From: Gammaproteobacteria bacterium
Lineage (GTDB): Bacteria; Pseudomonadota; Gammaproteobacteria; Competibacterales; Competibacteraceae
NCBI GenBank assembly: GCA_020846135.1
Contig: JADLEK010000071.1
Coordinates: 1 to 53,089 of the forward strand
Reading direction: 5' to 3'
DNA: 53,089 nt
The first letter of the stretch is position 1. Every line of letters starts with the position of its first letter. Shown piece by piece: positions 1-7,800 of this stretch. Below the pieces are notes generated by a model that did no database searches, had not been told where the DNA came from, and saw nothing but the letters and a program-made list of their open reading frames with translations. The translations under genes and the position numbers were made by a program.

Positions 1-588
1 CAAACCATCGGCCTGTACAACCCGGCTGTCGCCCGCTTCTACCTGCGCAATAGCAACAGCGCGGGGGCCAGCAATATCACCTTCAGCTACGGACCGGCCA
101 ACCAGAGCTGGATACCGCTGGTCGGCGACTGGGACGGCAACGGCACCCAAACTATCGGCCTGTACAACCCGGCCACCGCCCGCTTCTACCTGCGCAACAG
201 CAACAGCGCAGGAGCCAGCAATATCACCTTCAGCTACGGACCGGCCAACCAGGGCTGGTTGCCGCTGGTCGGCGACTGGGACGGCAACGGCACGCAGACC
301 ATCGGCTTGTACAACCCGGCCGCCGCCCGTTTCTACCTGCGCAATAGCAACAGCGCGGGGGCCAGCAATATCACCTTCAGCTACGGACCGGCCAACCAGG
401 GCTGGCTGCCGCTGGTCGGCGACTGGGACGGCAATGGCACCCAAACCATCGGCCTGTACAACCCGGCCACCGCCCGCTTTTACCTGCGCAACAGCAACAG
501 CAAAGGGGCGGCGGATCTGACCTTCTTCTACGGTCCCGCCAATGCCGGTTGGAAGCCGCTGATTGGCGATTGGAACGGACCGGCGTTT
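1..588 (+). repeat. Tandem 147-bp coding repeat, four copies
   Basis: The same codon string (CAA/CAG ACC ATC GGC) recurs at 1, 148, 295 and 442, exactly 147 bases apart, so each unit encodes 49 residues. Copies 1-3 are nearly identical at the DNA level and copy 4 is more diverged at its 3' end. This pattern indicates recent amplification or gene conversion. The array continues leftward out of the window. Confidence 0.95.
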
Positions 589-591
589 TGA
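1..591 (+). CDS. Repeat protein with FG-GAP/VCBS-like units, 3' end only
   Basis: Only the last 196 codons are in the window; the frame is open from base 1 and ends at TGA 589-591. The visible protein is four 49-residue units, each containing the core GDWDGNGTQTIGLYNP followed by ARFYLRNSNS and FSYGPAN. The DWDGNG loop resembles the calcium-binding D-x-D-G-x-G loops of FG-GAP/VCBS beta-propeller repeats found in secreted and surface proteins, so an extracellular location is likely but no signal peptide is visible. The last unit diverges (KGAADLTFFYGPANAGWKPLIGDW) and the chain ends directly after it with GPAF, so there is no extra C-terminal sorting domain. Substrate or partner unknown. Confidence 0.8.
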   Translation, partial: QTIGLYNPAVARFYLRNSNSAGASNITFSYGPANQSWIPLVGDWDGNGTQTIGLYNPATARFYLRNSNSAGASNITFSYGPANQGWLPLVGDWDGNGTQTIGLYNPAAARFYLRNSNSAGASNITFSYGPANQGWLPLVGDWDGNGTQTIGLYNPATARFYLRNSNSKGAADLTFFYGPANAGWKPLIGDWNGPAF

Positions 592-663
592 CATCCCCTT
601 CCTCGCCCTCCGCATATCCGCGTGAGGGCGGGTTCTGAAGGGGCAAGAGTGGAGTCCAGGACA

Positions 664-698
664 ATCCCGGATTTCGCTTCACTCCATCCGGGCTACAA
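664..698. repeat. REP-like palindrome, family A
   Basis: ATCCCGGATTTCGCTTC followed by ACTCCATCCGGGCTACAA forms a CCCGGAT/ATCCGGG dyad. This is the familiar proteobacterial intergenic palindrome type. A half-like copy (TGTAGCCCGGATTGATT) lies at about 33283-33299 beside the tkt stop. Confidence 0.6.
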
Positions 699-747
699 TG
701 GTTCTCGTCGATGTGCTGCGCGAAACTCTCCGGGAAGCCAGGTAGAA

Positions 748-786
748 GTAGGGCGGGTTAGGGCGTCAGCCCGTAACCCGCCTTTG
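748..786. repeat. REP-like palindrome, family B copy 1
   Basis: GTAGGGCGGGTTAGGGCG then CCCGTAACCCGCC; the GGCGGGTTA and TAACCCGCC arms are inverted. Related copies occur at 1445-1474, 1501-1536 and 11486-11518. Confidence 0.7.
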
Positions 787-830
787 GGTAACTCCCATCG
801 CATTGGCGGGATGGAGCGCCTGATTAATGA

Positions 831-904
831 GTAGGGTAGGGTGAGCATGGCCCATCTTGCCATGATCCGATACGCTCGAAATGGTGGGCCGTGCCCACCT
901 TACC
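831..904. repeat. REP-like palindrome, family C copy 1
   Basis: GTAGGGTAGGGTGAGCATGG ... GGTGGGCCGTGCCCACCTTAC: arms GGTG-GCATGG and CCGTGCCCACC surround a core with CATGATCCGATACGCTCGAAA. The copy at 1325-1394 has the same arms and a related core in the opposite orientation. Confidence 0.65.
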
Positions 905-931
905 CGGTTCAGTTGCAGCATTCGGGAATTT

Positions 932-959
932 CGTCATTCCCGCGAATGCGGGAATCCAG
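932..959. repeat. REP-like palindrome, family D
   Basis: CGTCATTCCCGCGAATGCGGGAATCCAG, written here as arms ATTCCCGC and GCGGGAAT around GAAT. A widespread intergenic palindrome type in proteobacteria; single copy seen here. Confidence 0.6.
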
Positions 960-978
960 TCGGTGACTGAAAACGAGA

Positions 979-1347
979 TTAAGCATCGGCGAAGATCGCG
1001 CCCAGGGTCGGGGCGTCGAGAATCCGCTCGCTCCAATTTTCCAGTTGGTCCGGGGTCGCCGCCGCCAATCGGGTTTCCACCCAGTCCGGGATTGACCCAA
1101 ACTTGCGGGTCAGCAATCGCCGCAACAACCGGGTTTCACCCTGTTGCAAGCCCTTGTTCATGCCGATTCGTTCCACGCTGGTCACATATTGCATCACCCG
1201 TTGCTCCTCAAGCTGTTGTATTTCCGACCACAGTCGGTTTTCTTCGATCTCCGGCAGGCGCAGCATCCAGTCCAGAAACCGGAACAGTTCCAGCACTTCC
1301 CGCCGTTCCCAGCCGCGTAGCCGCGTAGGGTGGGCATGGCCCACCAT
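979..1347 (-). pseudogene. Truncated Rpn/DUF4351-type (PD-(D/E)XK family) C-terminal remnant
   Basis: The frame encodes LRGWERREVLELFRFLDWM, then YVTSVERIG, MNKGLQQGE and RLLTRKFGSIP. These match the C-terminal half (helical part plus DUF4351) of the recombination-promoting nuclease/putative transposase family. The N-terminal nuclease domain, expected to be some 200 residues, is absent. The apparent start and first six or seven residues (MVGHAHP) are translated from the family C palindrome at 1325-1394, so the gene is broken exactly at that repeat. Probably not functional. The family assignment rests on recalled motifs, not on a search. Confidence 0.6.
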
Positions 1348-1394
1348 TTTAAGCGTGTCGGATCATGGCAAAAGGTGGGCAGTGCCCACCCTAC
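1325..1394. repeat. REP-like palindrome, family C copy 2
   Basis: GTAGGGTGGGCATGGCCCACC ... GGTGGGCAGTGCCCACCCTAC, with a core containing GTGTCGGATCATGGCAAAA. It replaces the 5' part of the DUF4351-type remnant. Confidence 0.7.
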
Positions 1395-1444
1395 ATTACT
1401 AATACCAATTCCGGGTAGGTTTTCGTATTTCCAGGAGGCGAGCG

Positions 1445-1474
1445 GTAGGGCGGGTTAGCGGAGCGTAACCCGCC
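1445..1474. repeat. REP-like palindrome, family B copy 2
   Basis: GTAGGGCGGGTTAGCGGAGC followed by GTAACCCGCC; the arms GGCGGGTTA/TAACCCGCC are inverted as in copy 1. Confidence 0.7.
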
Positions 1475-1500
1475 GATACTTTAGGAGTTCCGCAACGGCG

Positions 1501-1536
1501 GGGCGGGTTACGGGCTGGCGCCCTAACCCGCCCTAC
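1501..1536. repeat. REP-like palindrome, family B copy 3
   Basis: GGGCGGGTTACGGGCTGGCG followed by CCCTAACCCGCCCTAC; opposite orientation to copy 2, 27 bases away. The two could form a larger cruciform-like unit. Confidence 0.7.
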
Positions 1537-1626
1537 GACTGCCTGCTGCGCTGATCCGCCCTACGCTTCCTAACCTGTCAAAACTTTTGCAGCAGCCCAC
1601 TACTTTAAATTTTGCTTCAAAATTAA

Positions 1627-1660
1627 TGGCGATTTTTTCGACTATCTTTAAGAGTCGCCA
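1627..1660. promoter_or_regulatory. Possible operator dyad upstream of HicBA-like module
   Basis: TGGCGA at 1627-1632 and TCGCCA at 1655-1660 form an inverted repeat around an AT-rich centre (TTTTTTCGACTATCTTTAA) that could hold a -10 element. Type II modules of this kind are usually autorepressed at such dyads. No experimental basis; inferred from position 27 bases before the start codon. Confidence 0.3.
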
Positions 1661-1686
1661 CCTTTCCCATTAGGAGCACAAGACCA

Positions 1687-1908
1687 ATGACCATCGAAGT
1701 TAATGTATTTTGGGATGATGAAGCTGAGGTATGGGTTGCCGAAAGTGATGACGTTCCAGGACTGATTACCGAAGCGGCCACAATGGAACGCCTGATCGAA
1801 CGATTGCAGACATTGATCCCGGAGTTAATGGAACTTAACTGCGGGAAAACCGGCCCTTTTCCGTTCCACATCGTCAGTGAGCGCAACGCTATAGCTCAGG
1901 CTGCGTGA
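1687..1908 (+). CDS. HicB-like antitoxin (DUF1902)
   Basis: The 73-residue protein starts MTIEVNVFWDDEAEVWVAES and continues DDVPGLITEAATMERLIERL, the compact partially degraded RNase H-like fold of HicB/DUF1902 antitoxins. An AGGAG ribosome site lies about ten bases before the ATG. It precedes the toxin gene, and its TGA (1906-1908) overlaps the toxin ATG, so the two are translationally coupled. Expected role: bind and neutralise the HicA-like toxin and, with it, repress the promoter. It lacks the C-terminal DNA-binding helix-turn-helix of longer HicB proteins, so any DNA binding would need another surface. The family call is confident; activity is inferred. Confidence 0.8.
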   Translation: MTIEVNVFWDDEAEVWVAESDDVPGLITEAATMERLIERLQTLIPELMELNCGKTGPFPFHIVSERNAIAQAA

Positions 1909-2102
1909 TGGAGAGCTACACGCCATTAGTTAAAAAACTGCTGCTAGTGGCAGGCTGCTATCGGTTTCGATCCGGCAAGGGCGATCATGATGTTTGGTTT
2001 AGCCCGATCAATAACCGCCATTTCCCGGTTGATCACAAAATTCTATCGCGTCATAGCGCCAATGGAGTTTTGAAGCAGGCGGGATTGCCCAAAGCGTTTT
2101 GA
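1908..2102 (+). CDS. hicA: HicA-like mRNA interferase toxin
   Basis: The 64-residue protein (MESYTPLVKKLLLVAGCYRF) has the dsRBD-like HicA fold: an N-terminal helix, then SGKGDHDVWFSP with the catalytic-type His at residue 27, and the C-terminal VDHKILSRHSANGVLKQAGL. HicA toxins cleave mRNA and are neutralised by the HicB partner, here the DUF1902 protein upstream. I chose ATG 1908, which overlaps the antitoxin TGA; a GTG at 1905 would add one residue. Length is typical for HicA. Gene order is antitoxin first, the reverse of the classical hicAB order. Confidence 0.8.
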   Translation: MESYTPLVKKLLLVAGCYRFRSGKGDHDVWFSPINNRHFPVDHKILSRHSANGVLKQAGLPKAF

Positions 2103-2295
2103 TAAGCCTGACTCAGACGCTTAAAAAATACTGTTATAGCCGCCCCAATGGCCAACCGGACGCGCATCGTCGGTATCGTCGCTAACATATTGTTTTAGAT
2201 TAACTAAAGTCTAAATAGCCTTAGCGATGTCCGGATCACTATTGGGGCCTCTATATGGGTTATGAGTTGCCGGCTCGTAACCGTTCACACCCCCC

Positions 2296-2334
2296 ACCTT
2301 GGCCCTCCCCCCGCTGGGGGGAGGGAGTCTTGTG
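2296..2334. repeat. G/C-run palindrome, family E copy 1
   Basis: Arms GGCCCTCCCCCC and GGGGGGAGGGA around GCT. Such CCCTCCCC...GGGGAGGG elements are common intergenic repeats in GC-rich gammaproteobacteria. Confidence 0.6.
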
Positions 2335-2352
2335 AAACAGCAACTTGTGGCG

Positions 2353-2393
2353 ATCCCCCGCCCCGGAGGGGAGGGGGTTGGGGGGAGGGGTCT
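2353..2393. repeat. G/C-run palindrome, family E copy 2
   Basis: CCCCCGCCCCGGAGGGGAGG then GGGTTGGGGGGAGGGG; a diverged, inverted relative of the element at 2296-2334. Together they form a larger imperfect palindrome. Confidence 0.55.
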
Positions 2394-2573
2394 GAACGCT
2401 TACGCCGGCTCTCTTGGCAATTTTCCAGGGAGTCGGGGACTGTGGCATCGGGTCACGGGGAAACTTGCCGTTCATCGGGCAGGTGCTACCATTGGTCGGG
2501 AAATGACTGGACGAGAACGCGGGGTTTTCGTAGGGTGCGAAGGCGAATAAGTAGTGTAAGTATTGTGAGCGTT

Positions 2574-3113
2574 ATGAATAAACAGAGCGGTTTTACTTTG
2601 ATGGAACTGATCATCACGATGGCGATTGCGGCGATTGTGCTGGCTATCGGGGTGCCGTCGTTTCAGGGGATGATGCGGAATAATCGTGTCATCGCCAACA
2701 CCAATGACTTTTTAGGTTCACTCAATCTGGCGCGGAGTGAGGCGATTAAGCGCGGTGCCGGTTCGCGAGTCGTATTGTGTCCAGGCACTCAAGCGGGCTG
2801 TTCAGGTACGGCGTGGGGTAGCGGCTGGGTCGTGTTTGTTGATGCGAATAACAATGGCGTCTGGGATACGGGCGAACAGGTGCTTCGTGTTCATGAGCCA
2901 CTGGCGGGGGGCGATACCTTAACCGGCAATACGCCAGTGAGTACTTATATTTCTTTTACCGCGGATGGAACTGCCCGCGTTGCCAATAGCAATGCGTTTC
3001 AGGCGGGTACCTTGACCTTCACCTTATGTAATAGCACTAACCAGCGAAACACTGTTGTTATCAATAGCGTTGGGCGGGCGCGTGTGGTACCCATTTCAAC
3101 ATCATGTCCTTAG
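2574..3113 (+). CDS. fimT: Type IV minor pilin FimT/FimU (GspH-like)
   Basis: The 179-residue prepilin starts MNKQSG then FTLMELIITMAIAAIVLAIG: a short leader with the prepilin peptidase site after Gly6, Phe at +1, Glu at +5, and the hydrophobic N-terminal helix. The globular part carries the GspH/FimT pattern (SLNLARSEAIKRG, WGSGWVVFVD, SVGRARVV). FimT/FimU primes assembly of the type IV pilus tip together with PilV, PilW, PilX and PilY1, encoded next in order. I chose ATG 2574 because the leader begins there; upstream in-frame sequence is repeat-derived. Its last ten bases overlap the first ATG of pilV. Confidence 0.9.
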   Translation: MNKQSGFTLMELIITMAIAAIVLAIGVPSFQGMMRNNRVIANTNDFLGSLNLARSEAIKRGAGSRVVLCPGTQAGCSGTAWGSGWVVFVDANNNGVWDTGEQVLRVHEPLAGGDTLTGNTPVSTYISFTADGTARVANSNAFQAGTLTFTLCNSTNQRNTVVINSVGRARVVPISTSCP

Positions 3114-3568
3114 ATAGCGAGCAAATAGCAAACATGCAAAAACAAACCGGATTTACCCTCATTGAGATTTTAGTAACCGTTATCGTGCTGTCAATTGGCT
3201 TACTGGGACTGGCGGGATTGCAGGCGGTGGCGCTCAAGTTTAACAGCACGGCTTATCAGCGGTCGCAAGCGACGGTTTTAATCTACGATATGATTGAGCG
3301 GGTACGATCAAACTCAGGTACGGATCGCGTCGATTATCTTTCCTGTATTTTAGGGGGAGCTTGTATGGATCCTACCGTCCAAACCGATATTCAACAGTGG
3401 AATAACATGATAGGCCAGAATTTACCCTCGGGAAATGGATTAATAACACGGTGTAGCCCAAATTCCGTTCCACCCTGCCCTGCGAATACTTACGTTTTTA
3501 GTGTTACATGGGATGATAGTCGTGGACAGGATGCGCTCCGAAATGTTGAGATAAGGACTAACCTATGA
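3104..3568 (+). CDS. pilV: Type IV minor pilin PilV
   Basis: The protein contains MQKQTG then FTLIEILVTVIVLSIGLLGL, a prepilin cleavage site with Glu at +5, followed by AGLQAVALKFNSTAYQRSQA, the PilV signature. It is 154 residues if started at ATG 3104 (16-residue leader) or 144 from ATG 3134 (six-residue leader, like fimT). The second start gives the more typical leader, but the first overlaps the fimT stop by ten bases, favouring coupled translation; I cannot decide. Its TGA overlaps the pilW ATG. Role: inner-membrane minor pilin incorporated at the pilus tip, needed for presenting PilY1. Confidence 0.88.
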   Translation: MSLDSEQIANMQKQTGFTLIEILVTVIVLSIGLLGLAGLQAVALKFNSTAYQRSQATVLIYDMIERVRSNSGTDRVDYLSCILGGACMDPTVQTDIQQWNNMIGQNLPSGNGLITRCSPNSVPPCPANTYVFSVTWDDSRGQDALRNVEIRTNL

Positions 3569-4251
3569 GCAATCTTCATCAATACGCTTCGCCAGGTATT
3601 CATGCTCAGCGCGGTTTGACTCTGGTTGAGATTTTGGTAGCCCTGGTGATCAGCGCATTTCTGATTGCAGGGGTGATTCAACTCTTTGTTGGTAGCAAAC
3701 AAACCTACCGGGGCCATGATGCGCTGTCGCGTATCCAGGAGAATGGGCGACTTGCGCTTGATAATATGGCTAGGGATATTCGGATGGCAGGCTACGCACC
3801 CTTTGATCCAGCCAGTCCAGCGACATTGGGACCCCCCGTAGTTTCCGGTAATCCTGCTCAAATTCGCGTTCGATGGCGTGATCCGGGTACGGGTCCACTC
3901 CAGTGTAACCCGGCAGATGGCAGCGGGATTTGCGACCGAACTTATTCGATCGTTTGTAGGGGGGGAGAAACTCCGCCTTGCACGGGTATTAATATGGGAG
4001 ACCTGATGGTGCAACATGAATTGGTAGGGGGGACTCAATCCTTGATTGAGGGTGTTGCTGATATGCGGATTACAAATTTGGTTAATAGCATCAGGATTGA
4101 TTTACTACTCGTCAGCTTGGATCGATTCGTAGCGACGGCGCCTCAAACGGTGACTTTTCCGCCGGGGGCGGATCCTGCTAATAATTACACAGCGCCTGAC
4201 CGCCGTCTTGTCCAGGTTTTTTCTACGACTGTGGCTATTCGCAACCGTTAA
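3565..4251 (+). CDS. pilW: Type IV minor pilin PilW
   Basis: The 228-residue prepilin has a 17-residue leader ending AQRG, then LTLVEILVALVISAFLIAGV with Glu at +5. It continues with the PilW pattern VGSKQTYRGHDALSRIQENG and LALDNMARDIRMAGY. It starts at ATG 3565 in an ATGA overlap with pilV and has an AAGGA ribosome site at about 3553. PilW connects the minor pilin complex with PilY1 in the pilus tip. It is shorter than some PilW proteins (often about 300 residues) but no frame break is visible. Confidence 0.88.
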   Translation: MSNLHQYASPGIHAQRGLTLVEILVALVISAFLIAGVIQLFVGSKQTYRGHDALSRIQENGRLALDNMARDIRMAGYAPFDPASPATLGPPVVSGNPAQIRVRWRDPGTGPLQCNPADGSGICDRTYSIVCRGGETPPCTGINMGDLMVQHELVGGTQSLIEGVADMRITNLVNSIRIDLLLVSLDRFVATAPQTVTFPPGADPANNYTAPDRRLVQVFSTTVAIRNR

Positions 4252-4270
4252 CTTTTAGAGAATCGCTGTT

Positions 4271-4789
4271 ATGTTAAAGCATACTGAAAGGATGGGTCAT
4301 TATCGAGCGATTCAGCGCGGTTCAGCACTGATTGTTGCGCTGGTTTTCCTGCTGGTCATGACCTTGATTGGCACGGCTGCGATGCAAGGTACGACTCAGC
4401 AGGAACGTATGGCCGGTAATTACTTGGATGGCATGATGGCTTTCCAAGGGGCTGAGGGCGCATTAAGTGTAGCCGAGGCATCCGGTGCTCTGACACTGTC
4501 TCCAGTAGGTGAAGGTACGGCTATTGTGGCAAATCAACAGTCCGCAACATGGTGGGAGACTAATGCCTTGCCAACGGCTTTAATAGGCTATGGGGATTTA
4601 TCTTCACCACCGCGTTATGTGCCTCAAAAATTTAGTACGAAAGTTGCGGGAACCGGAGACTCAGGTGTGGGTTTTGCGGGGGCGATAGGAGGCGCAGCGT
4701 ACCCGTTTAAGTGTCGATATGCCGCTCGATCTGTAGGTGGTAGTAGCGATGCTGAAGTTAGATTGGAAATAGTTACGGGTTGCGATTAA
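4271..4789 (+). CDS. pilX: Type IV pilus assembly protein PilX
   Basis: The 172-residue protein has a leader ending QRG, then SALIVALVFLLVMTLIGTAA and MQGTTQQERMAGN, the PilX N-terminal signature. As in other PilX proteins the canonical Glu at +5 is replaced, here by Val. A second start at ATG 4292 would shorten the leader from 17 to ten residues. It lies 19 bases after pilW and 85 bases before the PilY1 start, within the same operon. PilX acts with PilV, PilW and FimT in pilus priming and PilY1 display. Confidence 0.85.
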   Translation: MLKHTERMGHYRAIQRGSALIVALVFLLVMTLIGTAAMQGTTQQERMAGNYLDGMMAFQGAEGALSVAEASGALTLSPVGEGTAIVANQQSATWWETNALPTALIGYGDLSSPPRYVPQKFSTKVAGTGDSGVGFAGAIGGAAYPFKCRYAARSVGGSSDAEVRLEIVTGCD

Positions 4790-4874
4790 TGCAATAACTG
4801 ATACCGTCGTTTAACGAGTGGTTCATCGATCAACATTGTTTCTATGCATCTTTGACCTCATTAGGAGAGTCATC

Positions 4875-7800
4875 ATGGCTATGTTAGGGCGCTTTGTGTT
4901 CTTACTACTGGCGGCGTTTTTTCTGATGTCCGCTGAGATTTATCCGGTGCGTGCTGAAATTTCCTTGGCGCAATCGCCGCTCTTCTTCCCCGGTACCTTG
5001 CCACCCATCAACATGCTGGTCATGGGTCGCGATCATACCTTGTATTATGAGGCGTATAACGACGCTTCTGATTTGAATGGCGATGGAGTGATCGATGTGG
5101 GTTATAAGCCCGATAAGGTTCTCTACTATGGTTATTTTGATTCATTTAAGTGCTATCAATACAATAGCACCGATAAGCGATTCGATCCGGAATCTATCAC
5201 GACTGAGAACCGTGAGAAGCGTGTCAAGGACAATAATAAAAAATGCGCAGGGAAATGGAGCGGTGATTTTTTGAATTATGTGACGACCTCCCGGATAGAC
5301 GCTTTGCGTAAAGTGTTGTACGGGGGACGCCGATCCACAGATACGGAAACCCTGACAGTTCTCGATCGCTCGTACATTCCCCAAGATGCGCATAGCTGGG
5401 GTAAGGAATATCAAAGCGTCACCCGCGATGGCTACGATATCAGTCAGTATACGCCACTGCCATTGCCTATAGCAGGAATGCGGCATTTGTTTGCCAACAC
5501 CACATTATCTGGGAGCAGTGATAAAGAACCTTTAGTGCGAGTATTGAATGACTCCAAGTTTCGGATTTGGGAGTGGGTTGCACGGGAATCGCCGGTAGCT
5601 GGAAGCCAGTGTGCGAGTACCACCTGTGAAACTGCGGCAAAAACGGAATCAGGTAGCCATCCAACTAATGGAGATGGTTTTCAGGCTATCATGACTAATT
5701 GGGCTACTGAAAAACAGCAGTGCGGTAGTGGTTCAATTTCTGGAGGTGCAATTAATACTAAGGACAACAGTAATAATCCTTTTACCGGGGAAAGTTATAA
5801 TAACTGCACCCATAATTATTATGTGACCTTGATTCAAGGCCAGATTAATGCGCCAAGCGAAGGAGAGTATGCCTTTGCAACCAACGGGGATGATGCAGTT
5901 GAAGTATTGATCGATGGTCATGTAGTCGCCTATTGGTATGGAGGACATGGAGCATGTACTCAGTCGGATATTAGTCAGCGGGTTGACTGCATTAAGAATA
6001 GCACTGACAGTAAAATCGGTACGGCTACCTTAACCCAAGGTTTGCACGCTTTGGAATTTCGCCATGAGGAAGTGGAGGGAGGGGACAGCTATCAGTTGTT
6101 GTGGAAGCGGCCCGGAGGTTCATGGGAGGTTGTACCCGCCACTTCTCTGAGAAATCAGATCGGCGCGACCGGATCTTCGCCTCTTATCACTACTTACAAC
6201 TTTAAACGGGAGGTTCCTGCCTCAACTATCAAGGATTACTCGGTTCGGGTTAAAGTCTGCGACTCAGCCGTTGGTCTTGAACCGAATTGTAAGCGATACC
6301 CTGGCCTCAAAACCCCGCCAGAGCCTACCTATAAACCGATTGGTCTACTGCATGACTACGGTGAAACGGATCGGATGCTGTTTGGGTTGATTAGTGGTTC
6401 TTATGGAAAAAATGATGCAAGCAATAAGAAGAAAGGTACAGAGGGTGGTGTTCTGCGTAAGAATATTGAAAGCTTCAGAGATGAAGTAAATCCAGGCACC
6501 GGACAATTTAGTAGTCTGACTGGGATAGTTCGTACTATCGACCAGTTTCAAATTGTAGATTATAACGGCAGCTCCTACAGTGGTGGCTGGGAAGTCCTAA
6601 AACCGCTGTCAGAATCCAGCAAGTATTTTCCGGACTGGGGCAATCCAATTGGTGAAATGATGTATGAAAGCCTGCGTTATTTTTCAGGCAAGACGGCACC
6701 TACTACTGCATTTATGCCCACTCTGACTGATAAGATGGAGCAAGTGCAAAAGCTTATTTATATCGGCGATCAATACCTGAAATTGCCCGCTCCAGATTGG
6801 AAAGACCCTTATACACGCACCGATAATCCCCGGCCTTGGTGTACGGCTTCGGCGCAACTGGTGATCAGCGATGTCAATCCTTCCTACGATACGGATCAGG
6901 TGCCAGGCAGCTTTTTCAAAAGCTTTAGTGGCGACATCAGCGAGTTGAATACTACTGCTGAAGCAAACGCGATCTGGGCCGCTGAACATGGCGGTTCAAG
7001 CCAGCACTTTATCGGCCAGTCGGATACTTTCTACGATGGTGCCCCCAGCGCAAAGACGGTTACGGGCTTGGGCACTATTCGTGGCTTGGCTCCTGCGGAA
7101 CCTACCAAGCAGGGCGGCTATTATTCATCCGCTATCGCTCGGTACGCCTACAAGAATGATATTCGCGCAGATTTAAAGGGAGACCAAAAAATTCAGAATT
7201 TCTCGGTGGCATTATCGTCTCCGCTGCCAAGGCTTGAAATTCCGGTAGGGGATAAGTGGATTACACTGGTGCCGTTCGGTAAGACGGTGGTCGCTGGTGA
7301 TATGGATAGAGCCAAAGGTAAATTCCAGCCGACCAACACGATCGTGGATTTTTTCGTCGAGAAATTCGTGAATACCGATCCGAAGGGTTCGGACAAGGAC
7401 GAGACTGTTTCCGGTAACGAGGGGCGTCCATTCTTGCGGTTTCGCATCAACTTTGAGGATGTAGAACAGGGAGCAGATCACGATATGGATGCGATTGTTC
7501 TCTATGACCTGCGAGTCAATGCAGAGGGCAAGTTGGTCGTCACTCTGACTGAAGAGTACGAATCAGCCGGCTACACCATGAATTATGGCTATGTGATTTC
7601 CGGGACAACACAGGATGGCATTTATTTAGAGGTGAGTTGGGATGCGAACAATCCTGCCTACTTCCTGAATACCCCGACCGGTTTGTTACCTGGGGTCTGT
7701 GATGTAGGAGTACCTCTTCCGGCCTGTAGCAATCTGCCACGGGCGACAGCTCCTCGCGTATTCACCCCTAGTGGTAGCGCTAACGCCACGCTGTTGAAAG

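Larger units (their letters stand above)
592..978. other. Gene-free stretch with REP-like palindromes
   Basis: No credible gene. It holds a hairpin at 604-630 (CGCCCTC ... GAGGGCG) just after the repeat-protein stop, which could act as a terminator although no T-run follows. It also holds four REP-like palindromes, listed separately. Open frames here have repeat-derived, non-protein-like sequences. Confidence 0.6.
1348..1686. other. Gene-free stretch with palindromes and TA promoter region
   Basis: Apart from the end of the family C palindrome, two family B palindromes and a dyad just before the HicB-like gene, nothing protein-like is visible. Base composition becomes AT-rich after about 1600, where the HicBA-like module begins. 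Confidence 0.5.
2103..2573. other. Gene-free stretch with G/C-run palindromes before the pilin operon
   Basis: No credible gene: the frame that reads through this stretch into fimT has repeat-like, non-protein sequence before the pilin ATG. It contains an inverted pair of G/C-run palindromes (2296-2334 and 2353-2393). The promoter of the pilin operon should be between about 2400 and 2573, but I could not identify a convincing -35/-10 pair. Confidence 0.5.

Noticed and set aside
891..1402. Plus-strand frames of 99-145 codons opposite the DUF4351-type remnant
   Set aside because: Their sequences are Arg/Pro/Ser-rich antisense readings of a frame with real family motifs, and they overlap palindromes.
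2262..2573. Upstream extension of the fimT frame to a 283-residue protein
   Set aside because: The extension is translated from G/C-run palindromes and has no protein-like composition; the prepilin leader begins at ATG 2574.
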